Part shown: one piece after another, positions 24,938 through 33,280 of the stretch
How positions within the stretch are numbered: position 1 is the first letter of the stretch
Layout of the letters: every line of letters begins with the position of its first letter
Assembly: GCA_949472775.1 (NCBI GenBank)
Contig: CASWVG010000022.1
Location: 1 to 39,639, forward strand
DNA: 39,639 bases
Reading direction: 5' to 3'
Origin: an uncultured Lachnospiraceae bacterium
GTDB lineage: Bacteria; Bacillota; Clostridia; Lachnospirales; Lachnospiraceae
Made by a program: the position numbers and the translations under genes
Notes under the pieces: generated by a model
Databases searched by the model: none
Told to the model about the DNA's origin: nothing
Seen by the model: the letters and a program-made list of their open reading frames with translations, nothing else

Positions 24938-25381
24938 TTACCCGTTAAACGCCGTGATATTGGCCTCGTTCAGGGTGAAGTCATAATAGTTCAAATCCTC
25001 CCGCTTCGTCCAACCAATCTGCCTCCAGAAAGCGTTGCCAATATCATTCTTCGTAAAGGCGATCAGCGACACTTTATTGATCTGCTCCGCCTTGAGCGCC
25101 TCCATGCAGAATACCACCATCGCCTTCCCGATGCCACGCATCCGAAAGTCCTGTGCCACGCACACATGATACAGGCACCCCCGTCTGCCGTCATGCCCGC
25201 AGAGAATCGCACCCACAATCCTGCCGTCCTCCACCGCCACCACGCTGGTATCCGGGTTTCTCGAAAGAAAGCGCGCCACACCCCCCCTGGAATCGTCAAG
25301 GCTCCTGATGGCAAATCCTTTGATCGACAGCCAGAGCGCCTTCACGCCGTCGTAATCTTCTATCGTCATTTTTCGTATCAT
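24938..25381 (-). CDS. GNAT family N-acetyltransferase
   Basis: Acetyl-CoA-dependent transferase of 147 residues with a complete GNAT fold: motif A region YHVCVAQDFRMRGIGKAMV contains the Q/RxxGxG/A acetyl-CoA loop (RMRGIGKA), and motif B is FWRQIGW. The ATG at 25381 has GGAG 8 nt upstream. The substrate is unknown. Its upstream region is filled by the TTATGTWAACY repeat array. Confidence 0.92.
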   Translation of the reverse strand: MIRKMTIEDYDGVKALWLSIKGFAIRSLDDSRGGVARFLSRNPDTSVVAVEDGRIVGAILCGHDGRRGCLYHVCVAQDFRMRGIGKAMVVFCMEALKAEQINKVSLIAFTKNDIGNAFWRQIGWTKREDLNYYDFTLNEANITAFNG

Positions 25382-25402
25382 ATGTATTCTCCGTTTCTCG
25401 TA

Positions 25403-25582
25403 TTATGTTAACCAATATGCCAATTATACAATTTATTTCACTCACATTACTTCACAGCACTTAATTTATGTAAACCGCAATCGGTGCGCATTATGTAAAC
25501 CAATCAAAAAAATTATGTAAACCTTTTTTCTGCATTATGTTAACCTGCCGCCCACATCAGTTGCACATATATTATGTAAACT
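25403..25582 (+). repeat. Array of six TTATGTWAACY direct repeats
   Basis: Exact copies start at 25403 (TTATGTTAACC), 25466, 25491, 25513 (all TTATGTAAACC), 25535 (TTATGTTAACC) and 25572 (TTATGTAAACT). All are in one orientation. Spacings are 63, 25, 22, 22 and 37 bp. The array fills the gap between the ProXp-like gene and the GNAT gene, and the last copy runs two bases into the ProXp-like stop codon. The sequence between copies is not conserved. Confidence 0.85.
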
Positions 25583-26168
25583 ACTCTCCGACCAGTTCCA
25601 CCGCCGTATATTCATGCCCGACATGGGGCAGAAATTTCTCCAGAATATCCCTCATCCGCAGCTTCAGACTGGACGTATTCACACAGGGATGGCAGCCCAC
25701 AAACGCATCCTGCAAAAGCTCCCTGTCGATCAGAAGCCTTACTCTGTGTTCTTTGTCGTTCATCAGCCCAAGCACACTCACCGAGCCCGGCGTGATATCC
25801 AAAAATGCCTCCATGTACTCCGCCTCCGCGAAGGAAAGCCGCGATACGCCAAGCTGGGCAGAAAGCTCCTTCGTCTTAAACTTTTTTAAACCCGGCATCA
25901 TCAGAAGATAAAAGTCAGTCTTCTGTCTGTTGCACAAAAAAAGATTTTTGCAAATATGGATGCCCAGCGCCTCGTCCACATCGTGACAGTCATCCACTGT
26001 GGCGGCCGCCTCGTGATCCACACGCAGATACGGTATGTCCAGCTCCTCAAGCAGCTCATACACTGTCATTTCTTTAAAAAGTCTCCCATTGGGTGACGGT
26101 TTTATGTCAACCGGCGTTCTTGCCATGTCACGTTCCGTCAAGCCTTCTTTCTCTTCCTGTCCGCTCAC
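25581..26168 (-). CDS. ProXp-ala/YbaK-type aminoacyl-tRNA deacylase
   Basis: Predicted trans-editing enzyme of about 195 residues that hydrolyses misacylated tRNA, most likely Ala-tRNA(Pro). Features: YLRVDHEAAATVDD, the catalytic-lysine strand HICKNLFLCNRQKTDFYLLM, LSFAEAEYMEAFLDITPGSV with the GxxxP-like loop, and VGCHPCVNTSSLKL, all characteristic of PrdX/ProXp-ala proteins. The GTG at 26168 is chosen because GGAGG is 4 nt upstream; an ATG at 26189 or 26126 is possible. It is separated from its neighbours by its own gaps. Confidence 0.88.
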   Translation of the reverse strand: MSGQEEKEGLTERDMARTPVDIKPSPNGRLFKEMTVYELLEELDIPYLRVDHEAAATVDDCHDVDEALGIHICKNLFLCNRQKTDFYLLMMPGLKKFKTKELSAQLGVSRLSFAEAEYMEAFLDITPGSVSVLGLMNDKEHRVRLLIDRELLQDAFVGCHPCVNTSSLKLRMRDILEKFLPHVGHEYTAVELVGE

Positions 26169-26245
26169 TTTTCCTCCATTCCGGAGCATTCACAAATTCT
26201 TGGTTGAATCAATTGTTCTTCAAAAATTTATGTCGTCCTTTCCAC

Positions 26246-26749
26246 TCAATCCGTCTCATAATATAAACAGTCAGCCCACTCCTGAATGCCGATCATATCC
26301 ATCCGCTCATCTGGCTTCACACCGTCCAGTTCCCGGTAAAAGTTTGCAATCTCCGTCCCAATCCGCGAAATCCGCCTGTGCATTTTCAAATTGCCGAATA
26401 AGGCAGGACCGTTATACTCGTATATTTCTGCGCCCTCAAGCCAGAAAAACCGACAGCCGCGTTGCTTCTCCAAAAACGTCTTTGTCTCCTCTATCTTCTC
26501 ATCCAATTCTGCTTCCGGAATAAGCCCTTTTTGCTTCAATTCCTCCAGAAAAGCATAAAGCCGCTCCACGCCCTCCTCAAAATTACCCCGCAGCGCAATT
26601 TTGAAGGGACTCCCGAATATACTTGACCTTACCCTTTTGGTTTTACAACTCACCAGAATTTTATAGGCAATGGGAATATCATAATTGTATTCCGAAATCG
26701 CCACAAACGCTCTGTCTTTTTTCGCATACAAATAAGCTCTGTTTGCCAA
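26246..26749 (-). CDS. Conserved hypothetical protein (MANRAYLY family)
   Basis: Soluble protein of 167 residues beginning with TTG, behind AGGAGG. The opening MANRAYLYAKKD and the middle EISEYNYDIPIAYK-like segment (AISEYNYDIPIAYKILVSC) are shared by a family of uncharacterised proteins, some near contact-toxin immunity genes, but this is from memory and not certain. A central helical region (LEELKQKGLIPEAELDEKI) is followed by an aromatic-rich C-terminus. It begins 11 nt after the dCMP deaminase stop, so both are probably one unit. Function unknown. Confidence 0.75.
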   Translation of the reverse strand: MANRAYLYAKKDRAFVAISEYNYDIPIAYKILVSCKTKRVRSSIFGSPFKIALRGNFEEGVERLYAFLEELKQKGLIPEAELDEKIEETKTFLEKQRGCRFFWLEGAEIYEYNGPALFGNLKMHRRISRIGTEIANFYRELDGVKPDERMDMIGIQEWADCLYYETD

Positions 26750-26760
26750 ATCTTCTCCTC

Positions 26761-27252
26761 CTAATACCCGAATGCCCCCTCCAGAGACTCGTCCTCATCA
26801 ATCCACTGCTGTACCGGAATCACCCGGTACTCATCCTCGGTGTCTCTCACATACACTGTCTCGATCCCCGCATTGATGATCTGTCTCTTACACATGGAAC
26901 AACTGCAGGAGTTTTTCACATACTCTCCGGTCTCAGCCTCCACCCCCGTCAGGTACATGGCGCTGCCGATCATCTTGTCCCGCGACGCGCTGATGATCGC
27001 ATTGGTTTCCGCATGGACGCTGCGGCAAAGCTCATAACGCTCCCCCCTCGGAATCGCCATCTTGTGCCGGATGCACTCCCCCACGTCAGTACAGTTCTTC
27101 CTGCCTCTGGGCGCACCCACATAGCCCGTCGCAATCACCTCATCGTTTTTTACGATCACCGCACCGTAATGTCTGCGCAGGCAGGTGGAACGCTGTGCCA
27201 CCATCTTTGCCAGATCCAGATAATAATTTACTTTGTCTCTTCTCTCCATCAT
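26761..27252 (-). CDS. Deoxycytidylate (dCMP) deaminase
   Basis: Zinc enzyme of 163 residues converting dCMP to dUMP for thymidylate synthesis (ComEB family). The catalytic motif is SVHAETNAI (His and Glu), and the second zinc motif is SCSMCKRQIINAGI, with SMC in place of the usual PCxxC start. The nucleotide-binding region GYVGAPRGRKNC is also present. GGGAGG lies before two adjacent ATGs (27252 and 27249). The usual length is 150-180 residues. Confidence 0.93.
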   Translation of the reverse strand: MMERRDKVNYYLDLAKMVAQRSTCLRRHYGAVIVKNDEVIATGYVGAPRGRKNCTDVGECIRHKMAIPRGERYELCRSVHAETNAIISASRDKMIGSAMYLTGVEAETGEYVKNSCSCSMCKRQIINAGIETVYVRDTEDEYRVIPVQQWIDEDESLEGAFGY

Positions 27253-27390
27253 ACTGCCTCCCCTGTAAACAAACTCCCTTTCTAATTAATTTCCATTTTT
27301 ACTCCCACAAACAGAATCGTTTCTGATAACAAAAGCCTGTCAGAACAGATTTGCATCGCAGCAAAACAGCCAGCAGATGCGTAACGTTTT

Positions 27391-27795
27391 TCATGTCAGA
27401 TCCTTGCGCAAAATAATTTCCAAAGGTTCCCCCGGCAGCAGCAGAGAGCCACAGTCCACGTATCCGTTCCTCCGATAGAAAAACTGCGCCTGCTCGTTTG
27501 ACAGGGTGGAGGTCAGAACCACTTTGTAACCGCTGTCAGCTATTTCCTTCTCCCAGAAATCGACCAGCCGCCCGCCGTATCCCTGCCCCCTGTATTCCTC
27601 CAGCAGATACAGCATATTCATAAACGGAATCTCATCCCAAAACAGGTTGAACCGCAGCCAGCCCGCGAAACAGCCATTCTGATACATGACCAGAATCCTT
27701 TTTAAGGCGATCGCGTTTTTCAATTCCGTTTCACTGATATGCTTATCGTATTTTCTTACCGTCTCAAAATCCTTCTCACAGGCATAGCGAATCAT
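27391..27795 (-). CDS. GNAT family N-acetyltransferase
   Basis: Acetyltransferase of 134 residues. Motif A MLYLLEEYRGQGYGGRLVDF contains the acetyl-CoA loop RGQGYG, and motif B is AQFFYRRNGYVDCG. Start 27795 (MIRYAC) is preferred over 27807 because GGAG (complement of 27801-27804) lies 6 nt upstream. That ribosome site is the end of the structured 27801-27914 element shared with the HD gene, so this gene probably shares its control. Substrate unknown. Confidence 0.92.
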   Translation of the reverse strand: MIRYACEKDFETVRKYDKHISETELKNAIALKRILVMYQNGCFAGWLRFNLFWDEIPFMNMLYLLEEYRGQGYGGRLVDFWEKEIADSGYKVVLTSTLSNEQAQFFYRRNGYVDCGSLLLPGEPLEIILRKDLT

Positions 27796-27800
27796 AGTTA

Positions 27801-27914
27801 TCTCCATTTCTGCGCTGCTTTTGTCTCAACTTTGTTGAGACACCGCATGAATCGAGTTTGTGGCAAGCAACGCGCAGACACAAATCTCGCGATTGAAAAT
27901 TTTAATTTTCAATC
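27801..27914 (-). repeat. Structured 5'-leader element, copy A
   Basis: About 114 nt ending in the ribosome-binding site of the GNAT gene. On the minus strand it contains, in order: a hairpin GATTGAAAAT/ATTTTCAATC; a CGAGATTTGTG...CACAAACTCG stem enclosing CTGCGCGTTGC; a variable part with GTCTCAAC/GTTGAGAC; and GCAGCGCAGAAATGGAG, whose GCGCAG is complementary to the enclosed CTGCGC. The same blocks occur at 30105-30197. Confidence 0.8.
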
Positions 27915-27923
27915 GTATCTCCT

Positions 27924-28318
27924 TCACCCTAAAACCACCAAGATAAAGCTGATCGTTGTAAACAGGTTGCAGATACAATGAAACAGAATGCTTATGCAAA
28001 AATTCTTTTTTCTGTACGCAGCATACATGACAGGCGTAAATGCCAATATGCGAAACACATTGTTAAACGGCAGCCAGAAATGATACAGCGAAAACAATAC
28101 GGATATCACTACCGGCGTAAACCATCCCTGCTTTTCATAATGGGATGTCAGATACCCCCTGAAAAACAGTTCCTCTGTAACCGGGCCGGCTATGACATTA
28201 AAAACACCATAATAGATACATGTCAAAAAAAGTGCCCTAAGATCAGATAGCTCACGCTCAATGCTGCTGCCGGTATAAAAATCCGTAATAAAAGTCCTTT
28301 TGTATCTATTGTGCCCAT
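27924..28318 (-). pseudogene. CPBP-family intramembrane protease, frameshifted
   Basis: The C-terminal frame (27924-28226) has the CPBP/ABI glutamate motif VTEELFFRGYL, followed by SLYHFWLPFN and FHCICNL, the metal-site segments of this family. The ATG at 28318, with GAGAGGG upstream, starts MGTIDTKGLLLRIF and a membrane helix, but hits a stop in a run of seven T (complement of 28225-28231). One added T would join both parts into a protein of about 131 residues, still short for the family. It could be a recent mutation, a phase-variable tract, ribosomal slippage or a sequencing error. Confidence 0.75.
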
Positions 28319-28372
28319 CTCAAACCCTCTCTGTCACGCTGCCTGTCTCTGCCGCACAAAACGCATAACATA

Positions 28373-28840
28373 TTATTGACAATACCACTTCATCAGATGA
28401 TACTTTGACACTTCATCCGTAAATCCAAGCGCTTTGTATAAATGATACCCTTCCTCCGTGGCTTTGAGTTCCACCACACTGACATACTTTTCGGCCGCAT
28501 CTGACAGTAATTTTTCCATTATCTTTCCGGCATACCCCTTACGACGATATGCGGGTTTCGTATAGACATTCAGAACCGTCCCTGTCCTTCCGGTAATAAA
28601 CGCCGGACTCATTGGCTTTTCAACTACCAACAGAAAAGCGCAGGCGGCAATTTCCTCTTTTTCTCTTATCACATAGCAGAAAATATTCTGATTCAGATTC
28701 CTTCTAAAATAATCCGGCAGCTCCTGGCTGATTTTCCGAATCACATCTTCACTTAATCCGCCATAGTCCTCTTCCAGATACGCAAGCCTCAGTTCCGTCA
28801 GTAATGTAATATCTGATATGTTAGCGTTTTCAACCGTCAT
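28373..28840 (-). CDS. GNAT family N-acetyltransferase
   Basis: Acetyltransferase of 155 residues. Motif A LNVYTKPAYRRKGYAGKIM contains RRKGYAGK for acetyl-CoA, and the C-terminal motif is HLYKALGFTDE. The N-terminal ISDITLLTELRLAYLEEDYG resembles the type that acetylates small molecules or antibiotics, but the substrate is not known. The ATG at 28840 has AAGGGCGG upstream. Confidence 0.92.
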   Translation of the reverse strand: MTVENANISDITLLTELRLAYLEEDYGGLSEDVIRKISQELPDYFRRNLNQNIFCYVIREKEEIAACAFLLVVEKPMSPAFITGRTGTVLNVYTKPAYRRKGYAGKIMEKLLSDAAEKYVSVVELKATEEGYHLYKALGFTDEVSKYHLMKWYCQ

Positions 28841-28871
28841 AAATTTCCGCCCTTCACCTATCCATCATCCC

Positions 28872-29327
28872 TCACACTCTATGTACATACATCCTCGACA
28901 GTTCCGTTTCCCCGTCCCCCCGCGCCATGCAGAAAAACTCCCAGCCGTACCGCTCATAAAACGAGTCGTGGTCAGTCAGAAGGTACAAGGTGTCGATTCC
29001 CCTCTCTTTCATATCGGCGCATACATAATTTAACAGTGCGCCGGCAACACCCATGCCGCGCCGGTCTTCCTCCGTATAAACCGCGCAGACGTTCGGCGCA
29101 AGGTCTTTCCTTTCGTGGAAATCGTTCTCGATCACGCCCATGCCGCCGATAATTCTGCCATCCTCCACCGCCACATACCACTGCGGAACCGGCTTTTCCC
29201 CTGCAAGGCTCTCCCCCATACTTTCCAGATATGCCGCGAGAGGAATGCCCCATTTTTCGTGAAACCACTGTGCCGCCCGATCTTTGATTTCCGGCTGCTC
29301 CGCCAGCCGTACGATTTTATATTCCAT
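28872..29327 (-). CDS. GNAT family N-acetyltransferase
   Basis: Acetyltransferase of 151 residues. NVCAVYTEEDRRGMGVAGALL holds the acetyl-CoA loop RRGMGVAG, and LTDHDSFYERYGWEFF is the C-terminal motif. The ATG at 29327 follows AGAGGA with 6-nt spacing; the longer frame has no better site. It is 31 nt upstream of the preceding GNAT gene, on the same strand, so the two may be co-transcribed. Substrate unknown. Confidence 0.92.
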   Translation of the reverse strand: MEYKIVRLAEQPEIKDRAAQWFHEKWGIPLAAYLESMGESLAGEKPVPQWYVAVEDGRIIGGMGVIENDFHERKDLAPNVCAVYTEEDRRGMGVAGALLNYVCADMKERGIDTLYLLTDHDSFYERYGWEFFCMARGDGETELSRMYVHRV

Positions 29328-29485
29328 CTCATTTCCTCTTGCCCTGTTTCTGTTTCTTTTACCCCTTATTCTAAAAAGACTGGCTATGTCTGCCAAATCA
29401 CCCAGCGCAACAAGGCCTGTTTCTCTTACTTCTTATTCCAAAAAGGCCCGCAGCCCCACAGCCTCCCTATGAGATAACCGGCGCC

Positions 29486-30100
29486 CTACGGCTTTAACCA
29501 TCCTGCCTCAATTGCATGGTCGATGTTAGCCGCAACCCAGACATACACCCGCGGCATAAACTCTTTGATGACCGCCATCCGTTTTTCCACCGCAGCGCGG
29601 TTCGTGCCGCTCTCCACCCAGGTGTGCCCGTCCGTCAGCGTATTGTGATAGAACGGCTGGAGTCTGTCCATACAGGCAGCGTACTTCGCATCAGCCGTCT
29701 CCATAGCGTCAAATTCTTCCCACATGCTGCGGATCATCCGTCCCTGTTCCTCTGGAAGCATGGCAAAAAGTTTGTCGGCAGCTTTCTTTTCCCGCGCTTC
29801 TTTGTCGGCGTTCCCCACCGCATCGTAAGCGAAGGTATCCCCCGCATAGATCTCCACCAGATCGTGCACCACGCACATCTGCACCACCCTGCCGATATCG
29901 ACAAGTTCTGTCGCGTATTCTGAAAAGAGCATCGCCATCACCGCAATATGCCAGGAATGCTCCGCATCGTTTTCCCTGCGGCTTTTGTCGAGCAGAAGCG
30001 TCCGCCGCAAAACGGAAGTCATCTGGTCAATTTCCGCCGTAAAGAGAAACCGGCGATCCAGCCTCTCGTCGCCGCTTGAAAGAAACTCCTGTATTCCCAT
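29486..30100 (-). CDS. HD-domain phosphohydrolase (YfbR-like)
   Basis: Metal-dependent phosphohydrolase of 204 residues, similar to 5'-deoxynucleotidases of the HD_3 group. The metal ligands are in ENDAEHSWHIAVMA and VVHDLVEIYAGDTF, with a distal Asp in the ACMDRLQP segment. The ATG at 30100 has GGAGG 5 nt upstream, which is the end of the structured element 30105-30197. It may act on nucleotides, which would fit the dCMP deaminase nearby, but the substrate is inferred. Confidence 0.92.
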   Translation of the reverse strand: MGIQEFLSSGDERLDRRFLFTAEIDQMTSVLRRTLLLDKSRRENDAEHSWHIAVMAMLFSEYATELVDIGRVVQMCVVHDLVEIYAGDTFAYDAVGNADKEAREKKAADKLFAMLPEEQGRMIRSMWEEFDAMETADAKYAACMDRLQPFYHNTLTDGHTWVESGTNRAAVEKRMAVIKEFMPRVYVWVAANIDHAIEAGWLKP

Positions 30101-30104
30101 TTTT

Positions 30105-30197
30105 CCTCCATTTCTGCGCTGCTCTTTGCGCATAACGAGTTTGTGTCAAGCAACGCGCAGGCACAAATCTCGCGATTGAAAATTTTAATTTTCAATC
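30105..30197 (-). repeat. Structured 5'-leader element, copy B
   Basis: Second copy of the 27801-27914 element, 93 nt, ending in the GGAGG of the HD gene. The hairpin GATTGAAAAT/ATTTTCAATC, the CGAGATTTGTG/CACAAACTCG stem with CTGCGCGTTGC, and GCAGCGCAGAAATGGAG are conserved almost without change. The variable segment is shorter (TTATGCGCAAAGA) and lacks the GTCTCAAC hairpin. Confidence 0.8.
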
Positions 30198-30593
30198 TTT
30201 CCCATCCTTTCCTGTTTTCATCCCATCTATGCCTGTTCTTATTTCTTCCTTCCCCGCTTTCCTGCCGCGTTTCTTTCCGCCATGCGTCATCGTTTTCCTC
30301 TTTCCTATCATACCGCCGTCTGCTTTATAACGCAACTGCCGCGTTCATGTACAGAACATTTTCGTATAACTATACAATATATTTGTATAATATGCAATTA
30401 CAATTTCATATTATACATACTTATCACAAATATTCATATAAATTATGCATAAATTTACACTTGCATTCTGTCCCTTCTTGTTGTATATTGTTTTAAGGAC
30501 AGACGCGCCCTGCCAAATTCCGGCAGACGGTGCGCGCAGATCAGATATCCGGTATCAAACGATATTACATCATTTTATATGGAGGAAACGAAA
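30198..30593 (+). promoter_or_regulatory. argG upstream region with promoter and possible Arg box
   Basis: About 400 bases without a gene. TTGCAT (30461-30466) and TATATT (30484-30489) are 17 bp apart, a plausible argG promoter. Directly upstream, ATTCATATAAATTATGCAT and nearby AT-rich dyads resemble ArgR boxes (TGAAT-W4-ATTCA), but none is exact. The leader after the promoter contains a GC-rich hairpin, CTGCC/GGCAG flanked by GCGC/GCGC (about 30504-30538). The part 30198-30360 shows nothing clear. Confidence 0.5.
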
Positions 30594-31817
30594 ATGAAAG
30601 AAAAAGTAGTTCTTGCGTATTCCGGCGGACTTGATACGACCGTTATCATCCCCTGGTTAAAGGAAAATTTTGACTATGAAGTCATCTGTGTGTGCGGCAA
30701 CTGCGGCCAGGCGGAGGAGCTTGACGGTCTCGAGGAGCGCGCCCTCTCCAGCGGCGCATCCAAGCTCTACATCGAAGATCTGACCGATGAGTTCTGCGAT
30801 GATTTTATCATGCCCTGTGTACAGGCGCACGCTGTTTATGAAAACAAATATCTGCTTGGCACCTCAATGGCAAGGCCTGTGATCGCCAAGAAACTGGTTG
30901 AGATCGCCCGCAAGGAAGGCGCAACCGCCATCTGCCACGGTGCAACCGGCAAAGGCAACGACCAGATCCGTTTCGAGCTGGGTATCAAAGCGCTGGCTCC
31001 CGACTTAAAGATCATTGCCGCATGGAGAAACGAAAAGTGGAATTTAAACTCCCGTGAGGAGGAGATCGAATACTGCAGACAGCACGGCATCAACCTTCCC
31101 TTCTCCGCAGATTCCAGCTACAGCCGCGACCGCAATCTCTGGCACATCAGCCACGAAGGTCTGGAGCTGGAAGACCCTGCAAACGAGCCTAACTATGAGC
31201 ATCTGCTCGTGCTCGGCACCACGCCCGAGAAAGCGCCCGAGGAAGGCGAGTATGTGACCATGACCTTTGAGAAAGGCATCCCCACTTCTGTTAACGGCAA
31301 GAAGATGAAAGTGGCTGATATCATTGCTGCCTTAAATGAGCTGGGCGGCAAGCACGGCATCGGCATTATTGACATCGTGGAAAACCGCGTAGTGGGCATG
31401 AAATCCCGCGGCGTATACGAGACCCCCGGCGGCACCATCCTCTACGAAGCGCACCAGCAGTTGGAGGAACTGATCCTCGACCGCGACACCTATGCGCTCA
31501 AGGCAGATCTGGGTAACAAATTTGCGCAGGTAGTCTACGAGGGTAAGTGGTTCACCCCCCTTCGCGAGGCACTGCAGGCGTTCATCGAGTCCACCCAGCA
31601 GTATGTGACCGGCGAAGTGAAATTCAAGCTCTACAAAGGCAATATCATCAAGGCCGGCACCACCTCTCCGTACACGCTCTATAATGAGAGCATCGCCTCC
31701 TTCACCACCGGCGATCTCTACGACCACCATGACGCGGAGGGCTTCATCAATCTCTTTGGCCTGTCCTGCAAGGTTCGCGCCATGAAGATGCAGGAGCAGG
31801 GCGAGAAGCTTCTTTAA
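30594..31817 (+). CDS. argG: Argininosuccinate synthase
   Basis: Joins citrulline and aspartate with ATP to argininosuccinate, the seventh step of arginine synthesis. The protein has 407 residues, the usual length. The ATP pyrophosphatase loop [11 protein letters not shown] is at 8-18, and [26 protein letters not shown] and the C-terminal KLYKGNI segment are characteristic. The ATG at 30594 follows GGAGG (30581-30585) with 8-nt spacing. It stands alone: argH is not adjacent. Codon use is GC-rich and typical for a highly expressed gene. A terminator follows at 31851-31886. Confidence 0.98.
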   Translation: MKEKVVLAYSGGLDTTVIIPWLKENFDYEVICVCGNCGQAEELDGLEERALSSGASKLYIEDLTDEFCDDFIMPCVQAHAVYENKYLLGTSMARPVIAKKLVEIARKEGATAICHGATGKGNDQIRFELGIKALAPDLKIIAAWRNEKWNLNSREEEIEYCRQHGINLPFSADSSYSRDRNLWHISHEGLELEDPANEPNYEHLLVLGTTPEKAPEEGEYVTMTFEKGIPTSVNGKKMKVADIIAALNELGGKHGIGIIDIVENRVVGMKSRGVYETPGGTILYEAHQQLEELILDRDTYALKADLGNKFAQVVYEGKWFTPLREALQAFIESTQQYVTGEVKFKLYKGNIIKAGTTSPYTLYNESIASFTTGDLYDHHDAEGFINLFGLSCKVRAMKMQEQGEKLL

Positions 31818-31850
31818 AAATATAATTCAGGTATTTATATGAGATGGAGA

Positions 31851-31886
31851 AGCCGGCGGATCAGTAAAAGCATCTGCCGGCTTTTT
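31851..31886 (+). terminator. Intrinsic terminator of argG
   Basis: AGCCGGC (31851-31857) pairs with GCCGGCT (31876-31882), extended by GAT/ATC, followed by a run of five T. It is 34 nt after the stop codon. Confidence 0.9.
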
Positions 31887-31990
31887 GTCCTTATCTATAT
31901 GCTTCCGGCCTGCGCACGCTTATGGCAGGATTCTTCTCTCAATCCGTGCATATTCACAGGATGTTTTTTCTTTTTTTTCAGAAATTTATA

Positions 31991-31999
31991 TGATATAAT
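31991..31999 (+). promoter_or_regulatory. Extended -10 promoter before the DUF1294 gene
   Basis: TGATATAAT at 31991-31999 gives TATAAT with the TG extension; the -35 position is only a T tract. It lies 90 bp upstream of the DUF1294 ATG. Confidence 0.5.
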
Positions 32000-32088
32000 G
32001 TACGCGAAAGCAATGGACCGTACGCAGTAAAGCAGCAGACGTAAAAGGAAAAACATCAACATATACAAAAGGGAAAGTCTGATCTTAT

Positions 32089-32382
32089 ATGGACGTAATT
32101 ACACTTATTACTATATATTTAGCTGTTGTCAACTTCATAAGTTTCACCGTTATGGGAATCGATAAGCTCAAAGCCAGGAAACGCGCATGGCGCATACCGG
32201 AAGCCACGCTTTTTGTGCTCGCCATCATCGGCGGCAGCGTCGGCTCAATCATCGGCATGCATCTGTTCCGCCACAAGACAAGGCACTGGTATTTTCTCTA
32301 CGGGATGCCCGCCATCCTGCTTGTACAGGTTCTGTTCGTGGTGGCGCTGCTGTCATCCCCAATTGAATTTATGATCCTTTAA
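32089..32382 (+). CDS. DUF1294 family small membrane protein
   Basis: Protein of 97 residues with about three membrane helices. The family motif is clear: MGIDKLKARKRAWRIPEATL, then AIIGGSVGSIIGMHLFRHKT. Function is unknown. The ribosome-binding site is weak (GGGAAAG, about 12 nt upstream of 32089). It lies 101 nt upstream of the LytTR regulator on the same strand, so they may share a transcript. Confidence 0.92.
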   Translation: MDVITLITIYLAVVNFISFTVMGIDKLKARKRAWRIPEATLFVLAIIGGSVGSIIGMHLFRHKTRHWYFLYGMPAILLVQVLFVVALLSSPIEFMIL

Positions 32383-32483
32383 ACGCCCGTGCCGGCAGAT
32401 TACGCCATCACAACCCAAAGGACCTTGGATTGAAGATGAGAGCTTCTGCCGTAAATCAGACCATATCATACGGAGGATTCTAT

Positions 32484-33257
32484 ATGCATATTGCAGTTTG
32501 TGATGATAATATTGCGGATAGGAAACAGATGGAGCGCCTTCTCGGGCGTGCCTCCGACAGGAGAATCCACACCACCGGCGTGCTCTATATTGATTCCTAC
32601 GGAAATGTGGAGGCGGTTCTGCGTTCTCCCATGCTCTACGACGCCTTTTTCATTGACATGACGAACGGACCGGTAAACGGTTTCCAGCTTGCCAGAAAAC
32701 TGATCGACGCGGGCGTTGTGGCTCCCATTGTGCTGTGCGTCTCCACGATCGACTATCCTTCCGTCATTGAGGCGGCGCTCGCCAAAGTGCCGGATGACGT
32801 CACGGAGGCATCCAACCACGATATTCTGCGCAGGCAACTCCAGAAGCAGATCCTCTATCTGAACAAACCGATCAAAGTAAACGAGCTGGATGAAATGCTG
32901 GATCACGCGCAGAATCTGAAGGCGGAAACGATTCCCACCATAGAACTGCGCGGAGAGAAGGACACACTCTATGTCCATGAAGATGAAATTCTCTATGCGG
33001 TGAAAAGCGGCAACTATCTCCATGTGGTGCTGACAGAGGGGCGCACTCTCGACATTCTGAGTACCCTCCCCAATCTCCACGCGCAGTTGGCCATGTTCAC
33101 CCATTTTATAATGGTATCCGAGCACTGTCTCATCAACACGGTCTCTGTGGAAAAGCTCTCTCTTCTTAAGCTGACCATGAAGGACGGAAAGACTCTCCCC
33201 GTGTCGCCTCTGGAACTCCCCAAAATAAAAAAGGTGCTGCGGGAGAGCACACTGTAA
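32484..33257 (+). CDS. LytTR-family response regulator
   Basis: Response regulator of 257 residues. The receiver has the acidic pocket D7-D8 (AVCDDN), phospho-acceptor D58 (FFIDMT) and Lys in LYLNKP. Residues about 150-257 form the LytTR DNA-binding domain (HEDEILYAVKSGNYLHVVL, MVSEHCLINTVSVEKL). The ATG at 32484 follows GGAGG with good spacing. No histidine kinase gene is adjacent, so it is an orphan regulator. LytTR proteins often control peptide, bacteriocin or surface functions; the target is unknown. Confidence 0.93.
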   Translation: MHIAVCDDNIADRKQMERLLGRASDRRIHTTGVLYIDSYGNVEAVLRSPMLYDAFFIDMTNGPVNGFQLARKLIDAGVVAPIVLCVSTIDYPSVIEAALAKVPDDVTEASNHDILRRQLQKQILYLNKPIKVNELDEMLDHAQNLKAETIPTIELRGEKDTLYVHEDEILYAVKSGNYLHVVLTEGRTLDILSTLPNLHAQLAMFTHFIMVSEHCLINTVSVEKLSLLKLTMKDGKTLPVSPLELPKIKKVLRESTL

Positions 33258-33280
33258 ATATTACGCTTCACAGACTGACA

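Noticed and set aside
25403..25582. CRISPR array
   Set aside because: The repeats are only 11 bp, spacers have irregular length from 11 to 52 bp, and there are no cas genes.
30504..30538. T-box or arginine riboswitch in the argG leader
   Set aside because: Only a GC-rich hairpin is visible; no T-box sequence (TGGNACCGCG) or known aptamer was recognised.
31839..32030. Small frame after argG
   Set aside because: It runs through the argG terminator and has no ribosome site.
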